From positions 1 through 64,000 of the forward strand of contig JABAAB010000067.1 of the NCBI GenBank assembly GCA_014238945.1: a stretch of DNA of 64,000 nt. Reading direction: 5' to 3'. How positions within the stretch are numbered: the first letter of the stretch is position 1; each line of letters begins with the position of its first letter. Both the position numbers and the translations under genes were made by a program. The notes beneath the pieces were generated by a model. That model had not been told where the DNA came from. It saw only the letters and a list, made by a program, of their open reading frames with translations, and made no database searches. This document shows positions 46,709 to 56,617 of this stretch, in pieces. This DNA is from Lysobacterales bacterium (lineage in GTDB: Bacteria; Pseudomonadota; Gammaproteobacteria; Xanthomonadales; SZUA-36).

Positions 46709-47746
46709 ATGCGTCAACTGCTAGTGCTGTTCCTAACTCTTCTGCTCAGTTTCAAAGCACATGCCCTGGACAGCATCGAGGATTACATCAAGGAATATCC
46801 GAACCAGGAACAGGTCAAGATGATGCAGGCGTGGCTTGAACACAACATCCCCGGCAACTTCAGTTTTACCGGCCTGGTCGATCCCAGCGACACCACGGTG
46901 GTTACTCCGCAGGCGACTGTGGATTACGGTTATAACTGGTTCAGCCTCTCTGAAGGACCGGCTGTGCTGCACGCGCCTCGCTACGAGCGATTCTTTTCGG
47001 TGTCGATCTTCGACATGCTGCACAACGTGCCGGCGGTGATCGTCAACCCGGAAAAACCGATCGTGCTGATGCGGCCCGACCAGACCGTGCCTGCTGGCGA
47101 CTTTCATGTCGTGGTGCTCGAGACCGACCAGGGCCTCGCTCTCACCCGGATGGTGGTGGTCGGCAATGAAGACGAGGTCACCCGGCTTGGCCAGTCGATC
47201 CGCATGCAAGGCGGTGACGGCAACATGCGCCGGGACGTCCAGCGCTTCTCGCCGGCGATCGAAAAATCGGCACTCGCCATCATCACGGCATCGATTACCT
47301 ACCTGGAGCCAGACAAGGCCTTTGGCCAGAAATCAGGCGATGTCGGTTATATCACCGCAGCCAGCGGCGTGATGCTGGGCCAGTTGGGCACGCCGTCTGA
47401 GACGGTGCGTTATGGCACCATTCTGGCCGATGAGAACGGGCAGCCTTTCAATGGCACCGGCACCTATGTGCTGACAGTACCCGCCAACATCGTGCACGAC
47501 GATGGTTATTTCTCAATCACAGTGTACGGCTCGGACAACAAGTTACTGATCGCCAACGACAAGAAAATCTACGACCGTACCCGCTATTCGTCAGAGCCTA
47601 ACGCCAACGGCACCTACACCGTGACCCTCAGCCCCAATGGCGAGGGCAAGAACGGGATTCCCACCGGCAAGCCGTTTTACGCGGTGTTGCGCGCTTATGT
47701 GCCTGTTGCCGGGGCGGACATGACTGTCAAAGTCGAGACTCAGTAA
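46709..47746 (+). CDS. Exported DUF1254/DUF1214 domain protein
   Basis: 345 residues from ATG 46709, with AAGGA 8 bases upstream; the in-frame ATG at 46640 would bury the signal peptide. Signal peptide LLVLFLTLLLSFKAHA. The DUF1254-like segment (about 50-130) includes VDYGYNWFSLSEGPAVLHAP and FDMLHNVPAVI; the DUF1214-like C-terminal half has GTYVLTVPANIVHDDGYFSI and NGTYTVTLSPNGEG. Such proteins are common in marine bacteria, with no established biochemical role. The gene is bounded on both sides by repeat remnants. Confidence 0.82.
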   Translation: MRQLLVLFLTLLLSFKAHALDSIEDYIKEYPNQEQVKMMQAWLEHNIPGNFSFTGLVDPSDTTVVTPQATVDYGYNWFSLSEGPAVLHAPRYERFFSVSIFDMLHNVPAVIVNPEKPIVLMRPDQTVPAGDFHVVVLETDQGLALTRMVVVGNEDEVTRLGQSIRMQGGDGNMRRDVQRFSPAIEKSALAIITASITYLEPDKAFGQKSGDVGYITAASGVMLGQLGTPSETVRYGTILADENGQPFNGTGTYVLTVPANIVHDDGYFSITVYGSDNKLLIANDKKIYDRTRYSSEPNANGTYTVTLSPNGEGKNGIPTGKPFYAVLRAYVPVAGADMTVKVETQ

Positions 47747-47785
47747 ACGGCTGCAAATGCCAGCCTCAGTCAAGCTGATCTCAGT

Positions 47786-47911
47786 GACGATCTGAAACAT
47801 TTCGGCTTCATAGGCGCCAGCGTGGTGCGGGTCCTACCGGCGCAGCCGTCGCGGGTGCTCTCGCGCGAGTTGATCTACACCGGTATGACTCGCGCTGTTG
47901 TCGCCACGTGA
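47786..47911 (+). pseudogene. Possible RecD-like helicase C-terminal stump
   Basis: The plus-strand frame reads VVRVLPAQPSRVLSRELIYT then GMTRAVVAT and a stop (47909-47911). LP...SRVLSREL(I/L)YTG(M/I)TRA is the motif VI region of RecD/UvrD-fold helicases. Nothing upstream continues the protein. About 40 codons remain of a gene of 600 or more. Confidence 0.5.
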
Positions 47912-48440
47912 CGCGCGGTAGCGCTCGGTCATGATGAAACTCCAGGTGTAGAGACTTTTAATTGTCCTCTTAGCATGACCTTGATCCGTTTATTTACTTT
48001 CAGAGGACCGATTTATTCTTCATTCACCGATCCCCACCACATCCATTTAGTGTGGTCCTTATAGCGACCGGTAAGACCAGGGACAGTCTGTTTACCTCAG
48101 CACAATTACCTTTTGTTCTCAGAACTGTAATCGACCGACTTTAACGTTAATTGTTTGGTCGTAATGCTGATTCTATGCCACACAACCCCCCTTGATTCGT
48201 CGTCCGCTCTCTTAAACGAGGGCCTCGTGAATACAACAGTGACTTGGGATTGATTACCCGCTCAAGAATGGCGCTGTCTAGGGGACGGTCAGACTGACGA
48301 ACCCGATGGCGTACGATTGTCAATTCTTAGAATCTGATCTCATGCCAGGTTAATTAGGCGACAGCACATTGACGGGGCAGCGTTTGGTGGTTGAACTGGT
48401 GGCGAAATGATTGGGTCAGGGACCGATAAGGTTAGAATAT
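47912..48440. other. Non-coding stretch, more AT-rich than its surroundings
   Basis: About 530 bp without a credible ORF on either strand. A short hairpin ACCACA/TGTGGT at 48036-48055 is the only structure seen. It probably consists of decayed sequence between two repeat-associated segments. Confidence 0.4.
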
Positions 48441-48508
48441 GAATTCAGTCTACAGACACTGAAACATTGTTAAATTATAAAAATATTGGTTTATACTTCC
48501 TATACACC
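48441..48508 (+). repeat. Diverged repeat end, copy D
   Basis: TTCAGTCTACAGACACTGAA, then TTAAATTATAAAAATATTGG and TTTATACTTCCTATACACC. Same layout as 2121-2186, and the same final block as copies B, C, F and G. It lies 47 bp upstream of the RND pump operon. Confidence 0.6.
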
Positions 48509-48555
48509 TTGATGTTGTTTCACCTATTGATGCAATTTAATGATAGGAATTACCG

Positions 48556-49713
48556 ATGAAATCTTCACACAGTATTAAATTGATGATTTCTGCCAGCCTA
48601 GTGTTGACACTGGGTGCTTGTGATTCTTCGGAAAAAGCGGCCGGTGAAATGCCACCGTTGCTTGTTCGAGTCACACAATCCACCTTGCAGGATGTACCGT
48701 TGACCGTGGAAATGGTCGGCACCACCATGGGCACCCAGGATATACCGATCCGGACCCGGGTTGAAGGATACCTGGAAACCATGGAGTTTGAAGAAGGTAC
48801 TTTTGTTAAAAAAGGCGACATGCTGTATACCGTTGATGCACAGCCGTTCCAGGCAATGCTGGTGGCTGCGCAAAGCGAGCTCGCAAGTTCTCAGACAACC
48901 CTTGCCAAGACACAGTCTGATCTTGCCAGAATCCGCCCTTTGGCGGAGATTAAAGCGGTCAGTGAACAGGACCTGGACTCTGCTATTGCACAGGAAGCGG
49001 CAGCCAGGGCAGGTGTGAGAGCCAGCGAAGCAAACGTTGACCTGGCAGAAATAGAGTTGAGTTATACACGCATCAAGGCCCCCATAGACGGCCTGATCGG
49101 TCTGACCAAGGCCAAGCCGGGTGAATTTGTCGGTCGTGATCCAAATCCCGTTGTGTTGAATACCTTGTCCGATATTGATCCCATCCGGGTCAGATTTTCA
49201 ATCTCAGAACGGGAATACCTGGCAGTTGCCCGCCATTATTCGACCCGCCAGGTGCGCGACGAAACCGAAAACAGTGGTGACCGACGGGCTGATCTCATTT
49301 TGTTATTGGCCGATGGCAAAGCGCATTCGGAAATGGGTTCGATCATTGCCAGTGCCCAGTCTATCAGCACTGAAACCGGCACCTACACGCTTGAGGCGTC
49401 TTTTCCCAACCCGACAAAAATCTTGCTGCCGGGCCAGTTTGCACGCGTCAGGGCGCAGTACCTGAATCTTGAGGACGCAGTGGTCATTCCACGCAAAGCC
49501 GTGATTGAAATGCAGGGCCGGTTCGGTGTTTATTCGGTTAATCAGCAAAACAAGGTTGAGGCCATAGAAATCGAACTGGGCCCTGTGACTGGAAATGACG
49601 TCGTCATCAGCAGCGGTCTTGAGGGTGGTGTGACCATCATCGTTGAAGGCTTGCAAAAAGTTCGCCCGGGTATGCAGGTTAACCCTCATCCTGTCAAGAC
49701 TGCAGCAGGATAG
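48556..49713 (+). CDS. RND efflux periplasmic adaptor (membrane fusion) lipoprotein
   Basis: 385 residues. Lipoprotein signal ending LVLTLGAC. Order of domains is that of AcrA/MexA: barrel-sandwich half PIRTRVEGYLETMEFEEGTF, a coiled-coil hairpin (about 95-165; QAMLVAAQSELASSQTTLAK), lipoyl return SYTRIKAPIDGLIGLTKAKP, then beta-barrel and membrane-proximal domains. It bridges the inner-membrane pump and the outer-membrane channel. First gene of a three-gene operon (adaptor, pump, channel); no regulator gene is adjacent. Confidence 0.93.
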   Translation: MKSSHSIKLMISASLVLTLGACDSSEKAAGEMPPLLVRVTQSTLQDVPLTVEMVGTTMGTQDIPIRTRVEGYLETMEFEEGTFVKKGDMLYTVDAQPFQAMLVAAQSELASSQTTLAKTQSDLARIRPLAEIKAVSEQDLDSAIAQEAAARAGVRASEANVDLAEIELSYTRIKAPIDGLIGLTKAKPGEFVGRDPNPVVLNTLSDIDPIRVRFSISEREYLAVARHYSTRQVRDETENSGDRRADLILLLADGKAHSEMGSIIASAQSISTETGTYTLEASFPNPTKILLPGQFARVRAQYLNLEDAVVIPRKAVIEMQGRFGVYSVNQQNKVEAIEIELGPVTGNDVVISSGLEGGVTIIVEGLQKVRPGMQVNPHPVKTAAG

Positions 49714-49722
49714 AACGCCACC

Positions 49723-52700
49723 ATGGCTGAGTTTTTTGTACGCCGCCCGATCGTCGCGATGGTCATTGCGATCCTTATCGTGCTGGTTGGGTTGGTTGCG
49801 CTGGGTGGTCTGCCAGTTGCTCAATATCCCGAAATCACACCGCCTGAAGTATCGGTTGCGGCGACCTATACCGGTGCCAATGCCGAATCCGTAGAGCAAT
49901 CGGTCTCCACACCGCTGGAGCAAAAGGTCAACGGCGTCGAGAACATGCTGTATATGAAGTCCGTCAACTCCAATGACGGCACCATGACGCTAACCGTATC
50001 ATTTGAAGTCGGTTCAGATCTCGACATGTCAAATGTGCTGGTCCAGAACCGTGTTTCCGAAGCCACTGCCAGTATTCCTGAAGAGGTCAAACGCCTGGGT
50101 GTGACGGTCAAGAAGAAACTGTCATTCCCGCTGCTGCTGGTGAGCCTGTATTCACCCAATGGCAGCTACGATCAGAATTTCCAGAGTAATTATTTAACCA
50201 TCAATATCCTCGACGCGATCGCCCGCATCAAGGGTGTGGGTCAGGCCAGCGTCCTGGGTGGTAGTGACTACGCCATGCGTGTATGGGTCAAGCCGGATCA
50301 ACTGGCCAAGCTGGGTCTGACCGTGCCAGACATCACAAATGCCATCCGCGAGCAGAATGTCATCGCGCCGGCCGGCAAGATCGGTGGGCCACCGGCGGTG
50401 CCGGGTACCCAGTTTACCTATCAGGTCCGCACCAAAGGGCGTCTGTCCACGGCTGAAGAATTCGGTAACGTGGTGGTACGCTCGAATAGCGATGGTTCGC
50501 AAGTGCGTATCAAGGATATTGCCAGGGTCGAGCTGGGAACACTGTCCTACAATGCCATCAGTCGGCTCAATGGCGGCCCGGCCGCGATTCTTTCTATCTA
50601 TCAGTTACCGGGAGCCAACGGCCTCGAGGTGGCCAAAAAAATCAAAGCGGTCATGGAAGAAATGGCGCAGAATTTCCCTGAAGACCTGGATTACCTGGTT
50701 TCACTTGATACCACCCTGGCGATTGAAGAGGGAATCAAGGAAATCATCACCACTTTGTGGCAGGCGATGCTGCTGGTTATCCTGGTGGTATTTATCTTCC
50801 TGCAAAACTGGCGTGCCACCCTGATTCCATCGATTGCTGTCCCCGTGTCATTGATCGGTACGTTTGCAATATTCCCGTTACTGGGTTTTTCGATCAATAC
50901 CTTGTCCTTGCTGGGACTGGTACTGGCCATAGGTATCGTCGTTGATGATGCCATCGTAGTGGTCGAGGCTGTGACCGCAAAAATGGAAAAGGGCTTAAAA
51001 CCGGTAGAAGCGACCATAGCGGCCATGAAAGAGGTCTCCGGACCCATTGTGGCAACCTCTTTATCCTTGATTGCCGTGTTTGTTCCAGTGGCCATGATGG
51101 CTGGTATTACCGGGCGTCTTTACCAGCAATTCGCCATTACGATTGCAATTTCAGTGGCGATTTCCTCCATCAATGCGCTGACGCTGAGTCCGGCCTTGAG
51201 CGCGCTCTTGCTCAGACCACCGTCGGAGAAGAAAGATAACTTCCTGACACCGTTTTACAATCTTTTTAACCACATGTTTGAGCGTACAACCAATCGCTAT
51301 ATGAAAATTGCAGGTTTGTTCTCGCGCAAGTTGATCGTCAGTGTCGCGGCGCTGTTGCTCATCATGGTTTTGATGAGCAGCCTGTTCGGTATGGTGCCGG
51401 GTGGTTTTGTACCCGAAGAAGACCAGGGGTATTTTCTGGTCAATGTGCAATTACCTGATGCGGCATCGTTGCAACGCAACGATGTTATCACTGCACAGAT
51501 CGAAGACATACTGATCAACACCCAGGGTGTTGATTCAGTCACAGCGGTGGCGGGATTCAGTCTGTTGACCGCATCGCTTTCACCCAATAATGCATTTTTC
51601 TTTGTTTCTCTTAAACACTGGTCGGAGCGCAGCGACAGAGGACTGCACGTCAGTGCGCTGATACATAAGATCAACGTCCAACTGGCGCTGGGTGTTCCCG
51701 GTGCGGTTGCGTTTGCATTCGGGCCACCCGCCATCCCCGGTCTGGGCACCGGATCAGGCTTTAGCCTGATGCTGCAGGATCAAGGTGGCAATACACCGGC
51801 CTACCTGGCGGCTCAGGCGGATGGTTTTATCCAGGCGGCCAGCGAGCGGCCTGAAATCGGTGCCATCAATTCGATATTCCGTGCCAATGTTCCGCAGATT
51901 TTTGCCGAGGTGAACACCGACATGGTGTTGAAGCTGGGAGTTTCTCCGGCGGATGTGAATACCGCGCTCGGTTCCTTCCTGGGAGGCGCTTATGTGAATG
52001 ATTTCAATCGCTTCGGACGCTTGTACAAAGTCTATGTGCAGGCTGAACCGGAATACCGCAGCACTGCGGATGATATACGATATTTCTTTGTCCGCGGGGC
52101 CAGCGGCAAGGTTGTGCCGCTATCGACAGTGGTGAGTACATCGCCGACCCAGGGTCCGGAATATACCAATCGGTTTAACCTGTTCCGTGCCGCTGAAATC
52201 TCCGGCGCACCGGCACTCGGGTACAGCTCGGACCAGGCACTTGATGCGCTTGAAGAGGTCGCAAGCCAGTATCTGCCGGACGATATGGGCTATTCATGGA
52301 ACGCCATGAGCTTTCAGGAAAAAGCGGCAGCCGGTTCCGGTTCACAGGTCTTTATCCTGGCACTTGTATTTGTTTTCCTGATACTTGCAGCCCAGTATGA
52401 AAGCTGGTCATTACCGATGGGTGTATTGATGGGTACGCCGATTGCCATATTCGGTGCCATGCTGGGTCTGTGGCTCAGTGGCCTGTTCCTGCCAGGTTAC
52501 CAGAATAATGTGTTTGCTCAGATTGGGCTGGTCATGCTGATTGGCATGTCAGCAAAAAATGCAATCCTGATCGTTGAATTTGCAAAGATGAAAGCCGATG
52601 AAGGCATGTCAGCGCTGAATGCCGCTATGGCAGCGGCCCGCGACCGTTTCCGGCCCATCCTGATGACGGCATTTTCATTCATCCTGGGGGTATTGCCATT

Positions 52701-52893
52701 GCTGGTGGCCAGTGGCGCCGGTGCCGAGGCACGTAAGGTCATGGGTATGACGGTATTTTCCGGAATGCTGGCGGCCACGGTACTCGGTGTATTGGTGGTG
52801 CCGGCGTTGTTTGTGATGGTCGAGCGATTGAGCGGTCGCGATAAGGACAAAGAAACAACCGTTGAGATTATTTCAGAAGGGAGCGAGCCATGA
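49723..52893 (+). CDS. RND multidrug efflux permease, HAE1 (AcrB-like)
   Basis: 1056 residues, standard for AcrB homologues. It is a trimeric proton antiporter. N-terminal FVRRPIVAMVIAILIVLVGL is helix TM1; PVAQYPEITPPEVSVAATYT and GANAESVEQSVSTPLEQKVN are the porter-domain signature. The proton-relay aspartates lie in GIVVDDAIVVVEAV (TM4, about 406), with Lys/Arg partners in TM10 near IGMSAKNAILIVEFAKM. It starts 9 bp after the adaptor stop. Substrates unknown; the family exports antibiotics, detergents and similar amphiphiles. Confidence 0.95.
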   Translation: MAEFFVRRPIVAMVIAILIVLVGLVALGGLPVAQYPEITPPEVSVAATYTGANAESVEQSVSTPLEQKVNGVENMLYMKSVNSNDGTMTLTVSFEVGSDLDMSNVLVQNRVSEATASIPEEVKRLGVTVKKKLSFPLLLVSLYSPNGSYDQNFQSNYLTINILDAIARIKGVGQASVLGGSDYAMRVWVKPDQLAKLGLTVPDITNAIREQNVIAPAGKIGGPPAVPGTQFTYQVRTKGRLSTAEEFGNVVVRSNSDGSQVRIKDIARVELGTLSYNAISRLNGGPAAILSIYQLPGANGLEVAKKIKAVMEEMAQNFPEDLDYLVSLDTTLAIEEGIKEIITTLWQAMLLVILVVFIFLQNWRATLIPSIAVPVSLIGTFAIFPLLGFSINTLSLLGLVLAIGIVVDDAIVVVEAVTAKMEKGLKPVEATIAAMKEVSGPIVATSLSLIAVFVPVAMMAGITGRLYQQFAITIAISVAISSINALTLSPALSALLLRPPSEKKDNFLTPFYNLFNHMFERTTNRYMKIAGLFSRKLIVSVAALLLIMVLMSSLFGMVPGGFVPEEDQGYFLVNVQLPDAASLQRNDVITAQIEDILINTQGVDSVTAVAGFSLLTASLSPNNAFFFVSLKHWSERSDRGLHVSALIHKINVQLALGVPGAVAFAFGPPAIPGLGTGSGFSLMLQDQGGNTPAYLAAQADGFIQAASERPEIGAINSIFRANVPQIFAEVNTDMVLKLGVSPADVNTALGSFLGGAYVNDFNRFGRLYKVYVQAEPEYRSTADDIRYFFVRGASGKVVPLSTVVSTSPTQGPEYTNRFNLFRAAEISGAPALGYSSDQALDALEEVASQYLPDDMGYSWNAMSFQEKAAAGSGSQVFILALVFVFLILAAQYESWSLPMGVLMGTPIAIFGAMLGLWLSGLFLPGYQNNVFAQIGLVMLIGMSAKNAILIVEFAKMKADEGMSALNAAMAAARDRFRPILMTAFSFILGVLPLLVASGAGAEARKVMGMTVFSGMLAATVLGVLVVPALFVMVERLSGRDKDKETTVEIISEGSEP

Positions 52894-54278
52894 AATCGCG
52901 TGGCTGCGGGGTGGCTGCGGCCACATTGGGCATGCTGCTGGTGTCGGCTTGTGCCATGGGTCCGGATTACCAGCGTCCTGAAACATCCATGCCTGAGACG
53001 TTCGAACAGACGGTCGATGAAGGTAGTTCCATAACCAATCTCAACTGGTGGGAACTGTTTGATGATGAGCAGCTCAATTCATTGATCAAAACCGCGCTGG
53101 AGCAGAACCGGAATATGGCCATTGCCATCTCCCGCATTGAAGAGGCCCGCGCGGCACTTGGTTTTGTGCGCTCCGACCAGTATCCGCAGTTTGAAGTTTC
53201 AGCGGGTGCCAACCGTGGTAACTCGATTCCCGGGACTGCGGTCATCGTGCCGCTGGGTAATAATTTTGTGCTGGCCGGTAATCTTTCTTTTGAGCTGGAT
53301 CTATGGGGAAAGTTAAGACGCTCAACCGAGGCTGCACAGGCTGAACTGTTGGCGACCGTCGATGCCAGCAATAGCCTTATGATTACGTTGATATCCGATG
53401 TGGCATCGGCCTACGTGTTATTACTGGATCTTGATAACCGTGTCAGAATTGCCGAGCGGACACTGGATACCCGAAATAATTCGTTGGCTATTATGCAGGC
53501 CCGTTTTGACCGTGGTACGGTCGCCTTGATCGATGTTAACCAGGCCCAGATTGAAATGTACGATGCCCAGGCGCAGTTGGCGGCATTGCAACGCCAGGAT
53601 GTCCAGGCAGAGAATCTTTTGAGTGTATTGCTGGGTCAGCATCCGGGAGCAATTTTGCGTGAACGACGTGATATATATACTATGCAGGCCTTGAAAGTAC
53701 CCGCAGGTTTACCTTCAGAATTATTACAACGCCGGCCGGATGTACGTGTTGCAGAGCAACAACTGGCCGCTCAAACAGCCCGTATCGGTGTTGCTGAAGC
53801 CATTCGTTTTCCGTCGCTAAGCCTGACAGGTTCGTTGGGTCTTGCCAGTGATGAGCTTTCCGGGATTTTCTCCAGCGACAATAAAACCTGGGGTTTGGGG
53901 GCTGGATTAATAGCGCCGGTATTTAATGCCGGCCGCAACAAACGCCGTGTTGAAGTTGAAGTTGCACGCACCGAGCAGGCGCTGCTCAACTATGAAGAAA
54001 CCGTATTACAGGCATTGCGGGAAGTTGAAGATTCGCTGATTTCGGTACATACCTTTGACGAAGAGATCTTGGCACGGGAAAACCAGCAAAAAGCAGCGCA
54101 GAGTGCAGCCATGTTATCCCGCGCCCGCTATGACGGTGGTGTGACCTCTTATCTTGAGGTATTGGAATCAGAACGCTCCCTGTTTGGTGCCGAACTGCTA
54201 GCCTCATCAACCCGCCGCGAGCAACTGGTCTCATACATCACCCTCTACAAAGCCCTTGGCGGAGGCTGGACCCCATAA
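52890..54278 (+). CDS. Outer-membrane efflux channel lipoprotein, NodT/OprM type
   Basis: 462 residues. Lipoprotein signal MLLVSACAMGPDYQRP; the C-x-MGPDYxRP start is typical of the NodT/OprM family. Two TolC-like repeats: LSFELDLWGKLRRSTEAAQA (about 130) and LGAGLIAPVFNAGRNKRRVE (about 335), with the helical LRRPDV-like QRRPDVRVAEQQLAAQTA between. It forms the trimeric exit duct of the pump. ATG overlaps the permease stop (ATGA). The gene ends directly against repeat fragment E. Confidence 0.94.
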   Translation: MKSRGCGVAAATLGMLLVSACAMGPDYQRPETSMPETFEQTVDEGSSITNLNWWELFDDEQLNSLIKTALEQNRNMAIAISRIEEARAALGFVRSDQYPQFEVSAGANRGNSIPGTAVIVPLGNNFVLAGNLSFELDLWGKLRRSTEAAQAELLATVDASNSLMITLISDVASAYVLLLDLDNRVRIAERTLDTRNNSLAIMQARFDRGTVALIDVNQAQIEMYDAQAQLAALQRQDVQAENLLSVLLGQHPGAILRERRDIYTMQALKVPAGLPSELLQRRPDVRVAEQQLAAQTARIGVAEAIRFPSLSLTGSLGLASDELSGIFSSDNKTWGLGAGLIAPVFNAGRNKRRVEVEVARTEQALLNYEETVLQALREVEDSLISVHTFDEEILARENQQKAAQSAAMLSRARYDGGVTSYLEVLESERSLFGAELLASSTRREQLVSYITLYKALGGGWTP

Positions 54279-54345
54279 GGTGGACAGCGACAGGCCCAAA
54301 GCACCCATGTCCTGGATGCAGCGCCTCAAGCAGGTGTTTGCGAAG
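54279..54345 (+). repeat. IS91-like transposase fragment E
   Basis: GGTGGACAGCGACAGGCCCA through ATGCAGCGCCTCAAGCAGGT encodes VDSDRPKAPMSWMQRLKQVF, the same segment as at 56618-56690. It begins directly after the efflux channel stop codon and stops before the Cys motif, where the GGGGTCAGAGTAAA repeat takes over. Confidence 0.7.
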
Positions 54346-54350
54346 ATAAT

Positions 54351-54378
54351 GGGGTCAGAGTAAAGGGACAGAGTAAAC
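54351..54378 (+). repeat. GGGGTCAGAGTAAA dispersed repeat, copy 2
   Basis: GGGGTCAGAGTAAAGGGACA then GAGTAAAC. It follows fragment E without a gap, repeating the association of this word with the IS91-like repeat seen at 2012-2186. The 171 bp from here to the GNAT gene contain nothing recognisable beyond a GGAGA ribosome site. Confidence 0.6.
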
Positions 54379-54549
54379 GTGGGTTGGGGGGGGTTCTCTG
54401 GCGGGGCACGGTGGATTGCGAACGATGAGACTGGCTGGATGGGCCAGTGATAATGGGCCGATCCTTCCCCACAACATCAAAGCAGTATAAAAAAAGCCCT
54501 GACTACTCCATTAAAGCCAGGTCGATTAAGGAACATTGGAGATAATTCA

Positions 54550-55005
54550 ATGAAGATAAACATTATTCAGGCAACAACAGATCATACAGGGCTCATTGCC
54601 CCACTATTTGATGCCTATCGACAATTTTATGAACAGCCAACAAACCCCGATCTTGCACGAGCTTATATTCACGACCGATTGAGCAAAAACGAATGCACCA
54701 TTTTTCTCGCACTCAATGCCAACAAAGAAGCATTGGGCTTCACCCTGCTGTACCCCGGCTTTTGTTCTGTCGCCGCGAAAAATATCTGGGTGCTTTATGA
54801 TTTATTCGTCACCCCACAAGCCCGCCGTACCGGCATTGCGCGAGCACTGATGAACAGGGCCAAAGAATTGGGAGTAGCGACGGCTTCGGCCTGGCTTAAA
54901 CTTGAAACGGCCCACACAAATATTGCCGGTCAAACGCTCTATGAGAGTCAGGGCTGGGAAAAGGATGACGAGTTTCGTACCTATTTCCTATCCTTAAACG
55001 AATAG
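54550..55005 (+). CDS. GNAT-family N-acetyltransferase
   Basis: 151 residues, single GNAT domain: NECTIFLALNANKEALGFTL (strands beta2-3), WVLYDLFVTPQARRTGIARA with the acetyl-CoA pyrophosphate loop Q-x-x-R-x-x-G-I-A (about 92-100), and AHTNIAGQTLYESQGW, the conserved substrate-side helix. Acceptor unknown. Preceded by GGAGA at 9 bases. Base composition is slightly more AT-rich than flanking genes, consistent with acquisition. Confidence 0.87.
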   Translation: MKINIIQATTDHTGLIAPLFDAYRQFYEQPTNPDLARAYIHDRLSKNECTIFLALNANKEALGFTLLYPGFCSVAAKNIWVLYDLFVTPQARRTGIARALMNRAKELGVATASAWLKLETAHTNIAGQTLYESQGWEKDDEFRTYFLSLNE

Positions 55006-55013
55006 GACTTCCA

Positions 55014-55051
55014 ATGTACTTTGATTAGGGGGTGAAAATATTAAAGTACAT
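55014..55051. repeat. Perfect 9-bp inverted repeat
   Basis: ATGTACTTT (55014-55022) and AAAGTACAT (55043-55051) with a 20-bp centre, starting 9 bp after the GNAT stop. It could be an inefficient terminator stem or an operator. Confidence 0.45.
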
Positions 55052-55239
55052 GGATATGATCTCAAACAAAAGCCAGGACCAAATGGCAGGATCGGCAAGT
55101 GCCAGGACAGCCACATTTAACCCCTGCCTACAAGCATGGGTGTCTCTGATCTCCTCTCTGATCTCCTGGCAATTTAGCGTTGGTGCTGCCCATCCTGTAT
55201 ACTGAATTGCCCACGTGTGGTTCAGCTTGAGGATTTATT

Positions 55240-56523
55240 ATGAACGTGACATCAAGGATCGGGATATACCGCTTAGGGCTGTGGCTGGCGATGGGGTTGA
55301 TGCCTGGCCCGGTTCTCGGTCAGGAAAGCGATCCGATTGCCGCCTGGGTTCAGTATACGGAGTCCGGAGTGGATGTCCGGGCCGTCGTGACGGGAGCATC
55401 ATGTCCCCAGCTATGGGTGGACGATCAGGCCGTCTGGATGATTGAGCGCGCAGAACCCACCGCACATCACGACAATATCGTCTGCGCCTATAAAATACCT
55501 GTCGATACGCGTTCCCTCATGCTCCATGGAGAGCACTTGCCTCTGCCTGTAAGTCGCCAGCCCAAGAAAATTGTGGTCGTGGGTGACACGGGGTGTCGCT
55601 TATCAGAGAGTCATGGTTTTTTTCAGGCCTGCAATAATTCCAGCGTCTGGCCATTTGCCCGGATCGCCGAGAGCATTGCCGCCTACGAACCGGACCTCAT
55701 ACTCTACTCTGGCGACTACATTTATCGTGAAGCGGCCTGCCCTGACGGCAACAACGGCTGTCAGGACAGTCCGTCTGGCGATAACCAGGACACCTGGATG
55801 GCTGACTGGTTGCAGCCAGCGCGCCCGATCCACCGGGCGGCCCCCCTGGTGCTCGCCCGGGGTAATCATGAAACTTGCACACGCGCGGGTAAAGGCTGGT
55901 TTCGATACCTCGATGCAAGGCCGTTAGAGTCACCCGAAAAGTGTCTGGATTCCAGTGATCCCTGGGTTGTGAATTTCCGAAACATGCAGGTCGCTATCAT
56001 GGATGTTGCCAATACCAAGGCCAATGGCAATTCGCTCGAGCAATTATTTGCCGACCAGTTGGACGATTTGGACTTTCTGCTGAACAAGCCTTCGTGGATA
56101 TTGGCACACCGTCCGTTTTGGGGTTACGGCGCCGACGATGACACCTCTGAACCAGTGACGCCAACCAGCCAATTGCAGGTTGCTGTTGACCTGGCTGATG
56201 GATTGCCGCGTACCGTTGACTTGCTGTTGGGCTCACACATCCATCTTGCGGAAATCGTGGATTTTGGTGGTCAGCAACCACCGCAGCTGGTGGTCGGCAA
56301 TGGGGGCACTCAACTCGTTCCTTACACACCACCGCCAGCAGCAATTGCCGGCCTCGACATTGAATCAACCAGCGCCCTGTATCAATTCGGTTTCGTTACT
56401 GTTGAATTCAGGGGCCAACGGAACTGGTTGCTCAGCTTCCGAGATGTGGAGGGCCGGATATTGGAGCGATGCCGCCTGCACGGCTGGCGCACCCAGTGTG
56501 ACTCGTCCAGGGCTGCCGAATAA
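55240..56523 (+). CDS. Exported calcineurin-like metallophosphoesterase
   Basis: 427 residues with an N-terminal hydrophobic signal (LGLWLAMGLMPGPVLGQ). The five metallophosphoesterase blocks are visible: VVGDTGCRLSES (about 110; D-x-G rather than D-x-H), ILYSGDYIY (GD), LARGNHETC (GNHE), ILAHRPFWGYG (H) and LLGSHIHLAEI (GHxH-like). Paired Cys (KYxxC types near 130, 165-172, 210-235) fit periplasmic disulfides. Likely acts on phosphoesters outside the cytoplasm; substrate unknown. GAGG lies 9 bases before the ATG. Confidence 0.85.
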   Translation: MNVTSRIGIYRLGLWLAMGLMPGPVLGQESDPIAAWVQYTESGVDVRAVVTGASCPQLWVDDQAVWMIERAEPTAHHDNIVCAYKIPVDTRSLMLHGEHLPLPVSRQPKKIVVVGDTGCRLSESHGFFQACNNSSVWPFARIAESIAAYEPDLILYSGDYIYREAACPDGNNGCQDSPSGDNQDTWMADWLQPARPIHRAAPLVLARGNHETCTRAGKGWFRYLDARPLESPEKCLDSSDPWVVNFRNMQVAIMDVANTKANGNSLEQLFADQLDDLDFLLNKPSWILAHRPFWGYGADDDTSEPVTPTSQLQVAVDLADGLPRTVDLLLGSHIHLAEIVDFGGQQPPQLVVGNGGTQLVPYTPPPAAIAGLDIESTSALYQFGFVTVEFRGQRNWLLSFRDVEGRILERCRLHGWRTQCDSSRAAE

Positions 56524-56617
56524 CACTGCAGTGAATTGAACAGCCCAGTTTTCATGGTGTGTTTGCGCCCAACTTCAGGCATCGTAGAAAGATTGTGTCG
56601 CGCACAATACGGGGGAG

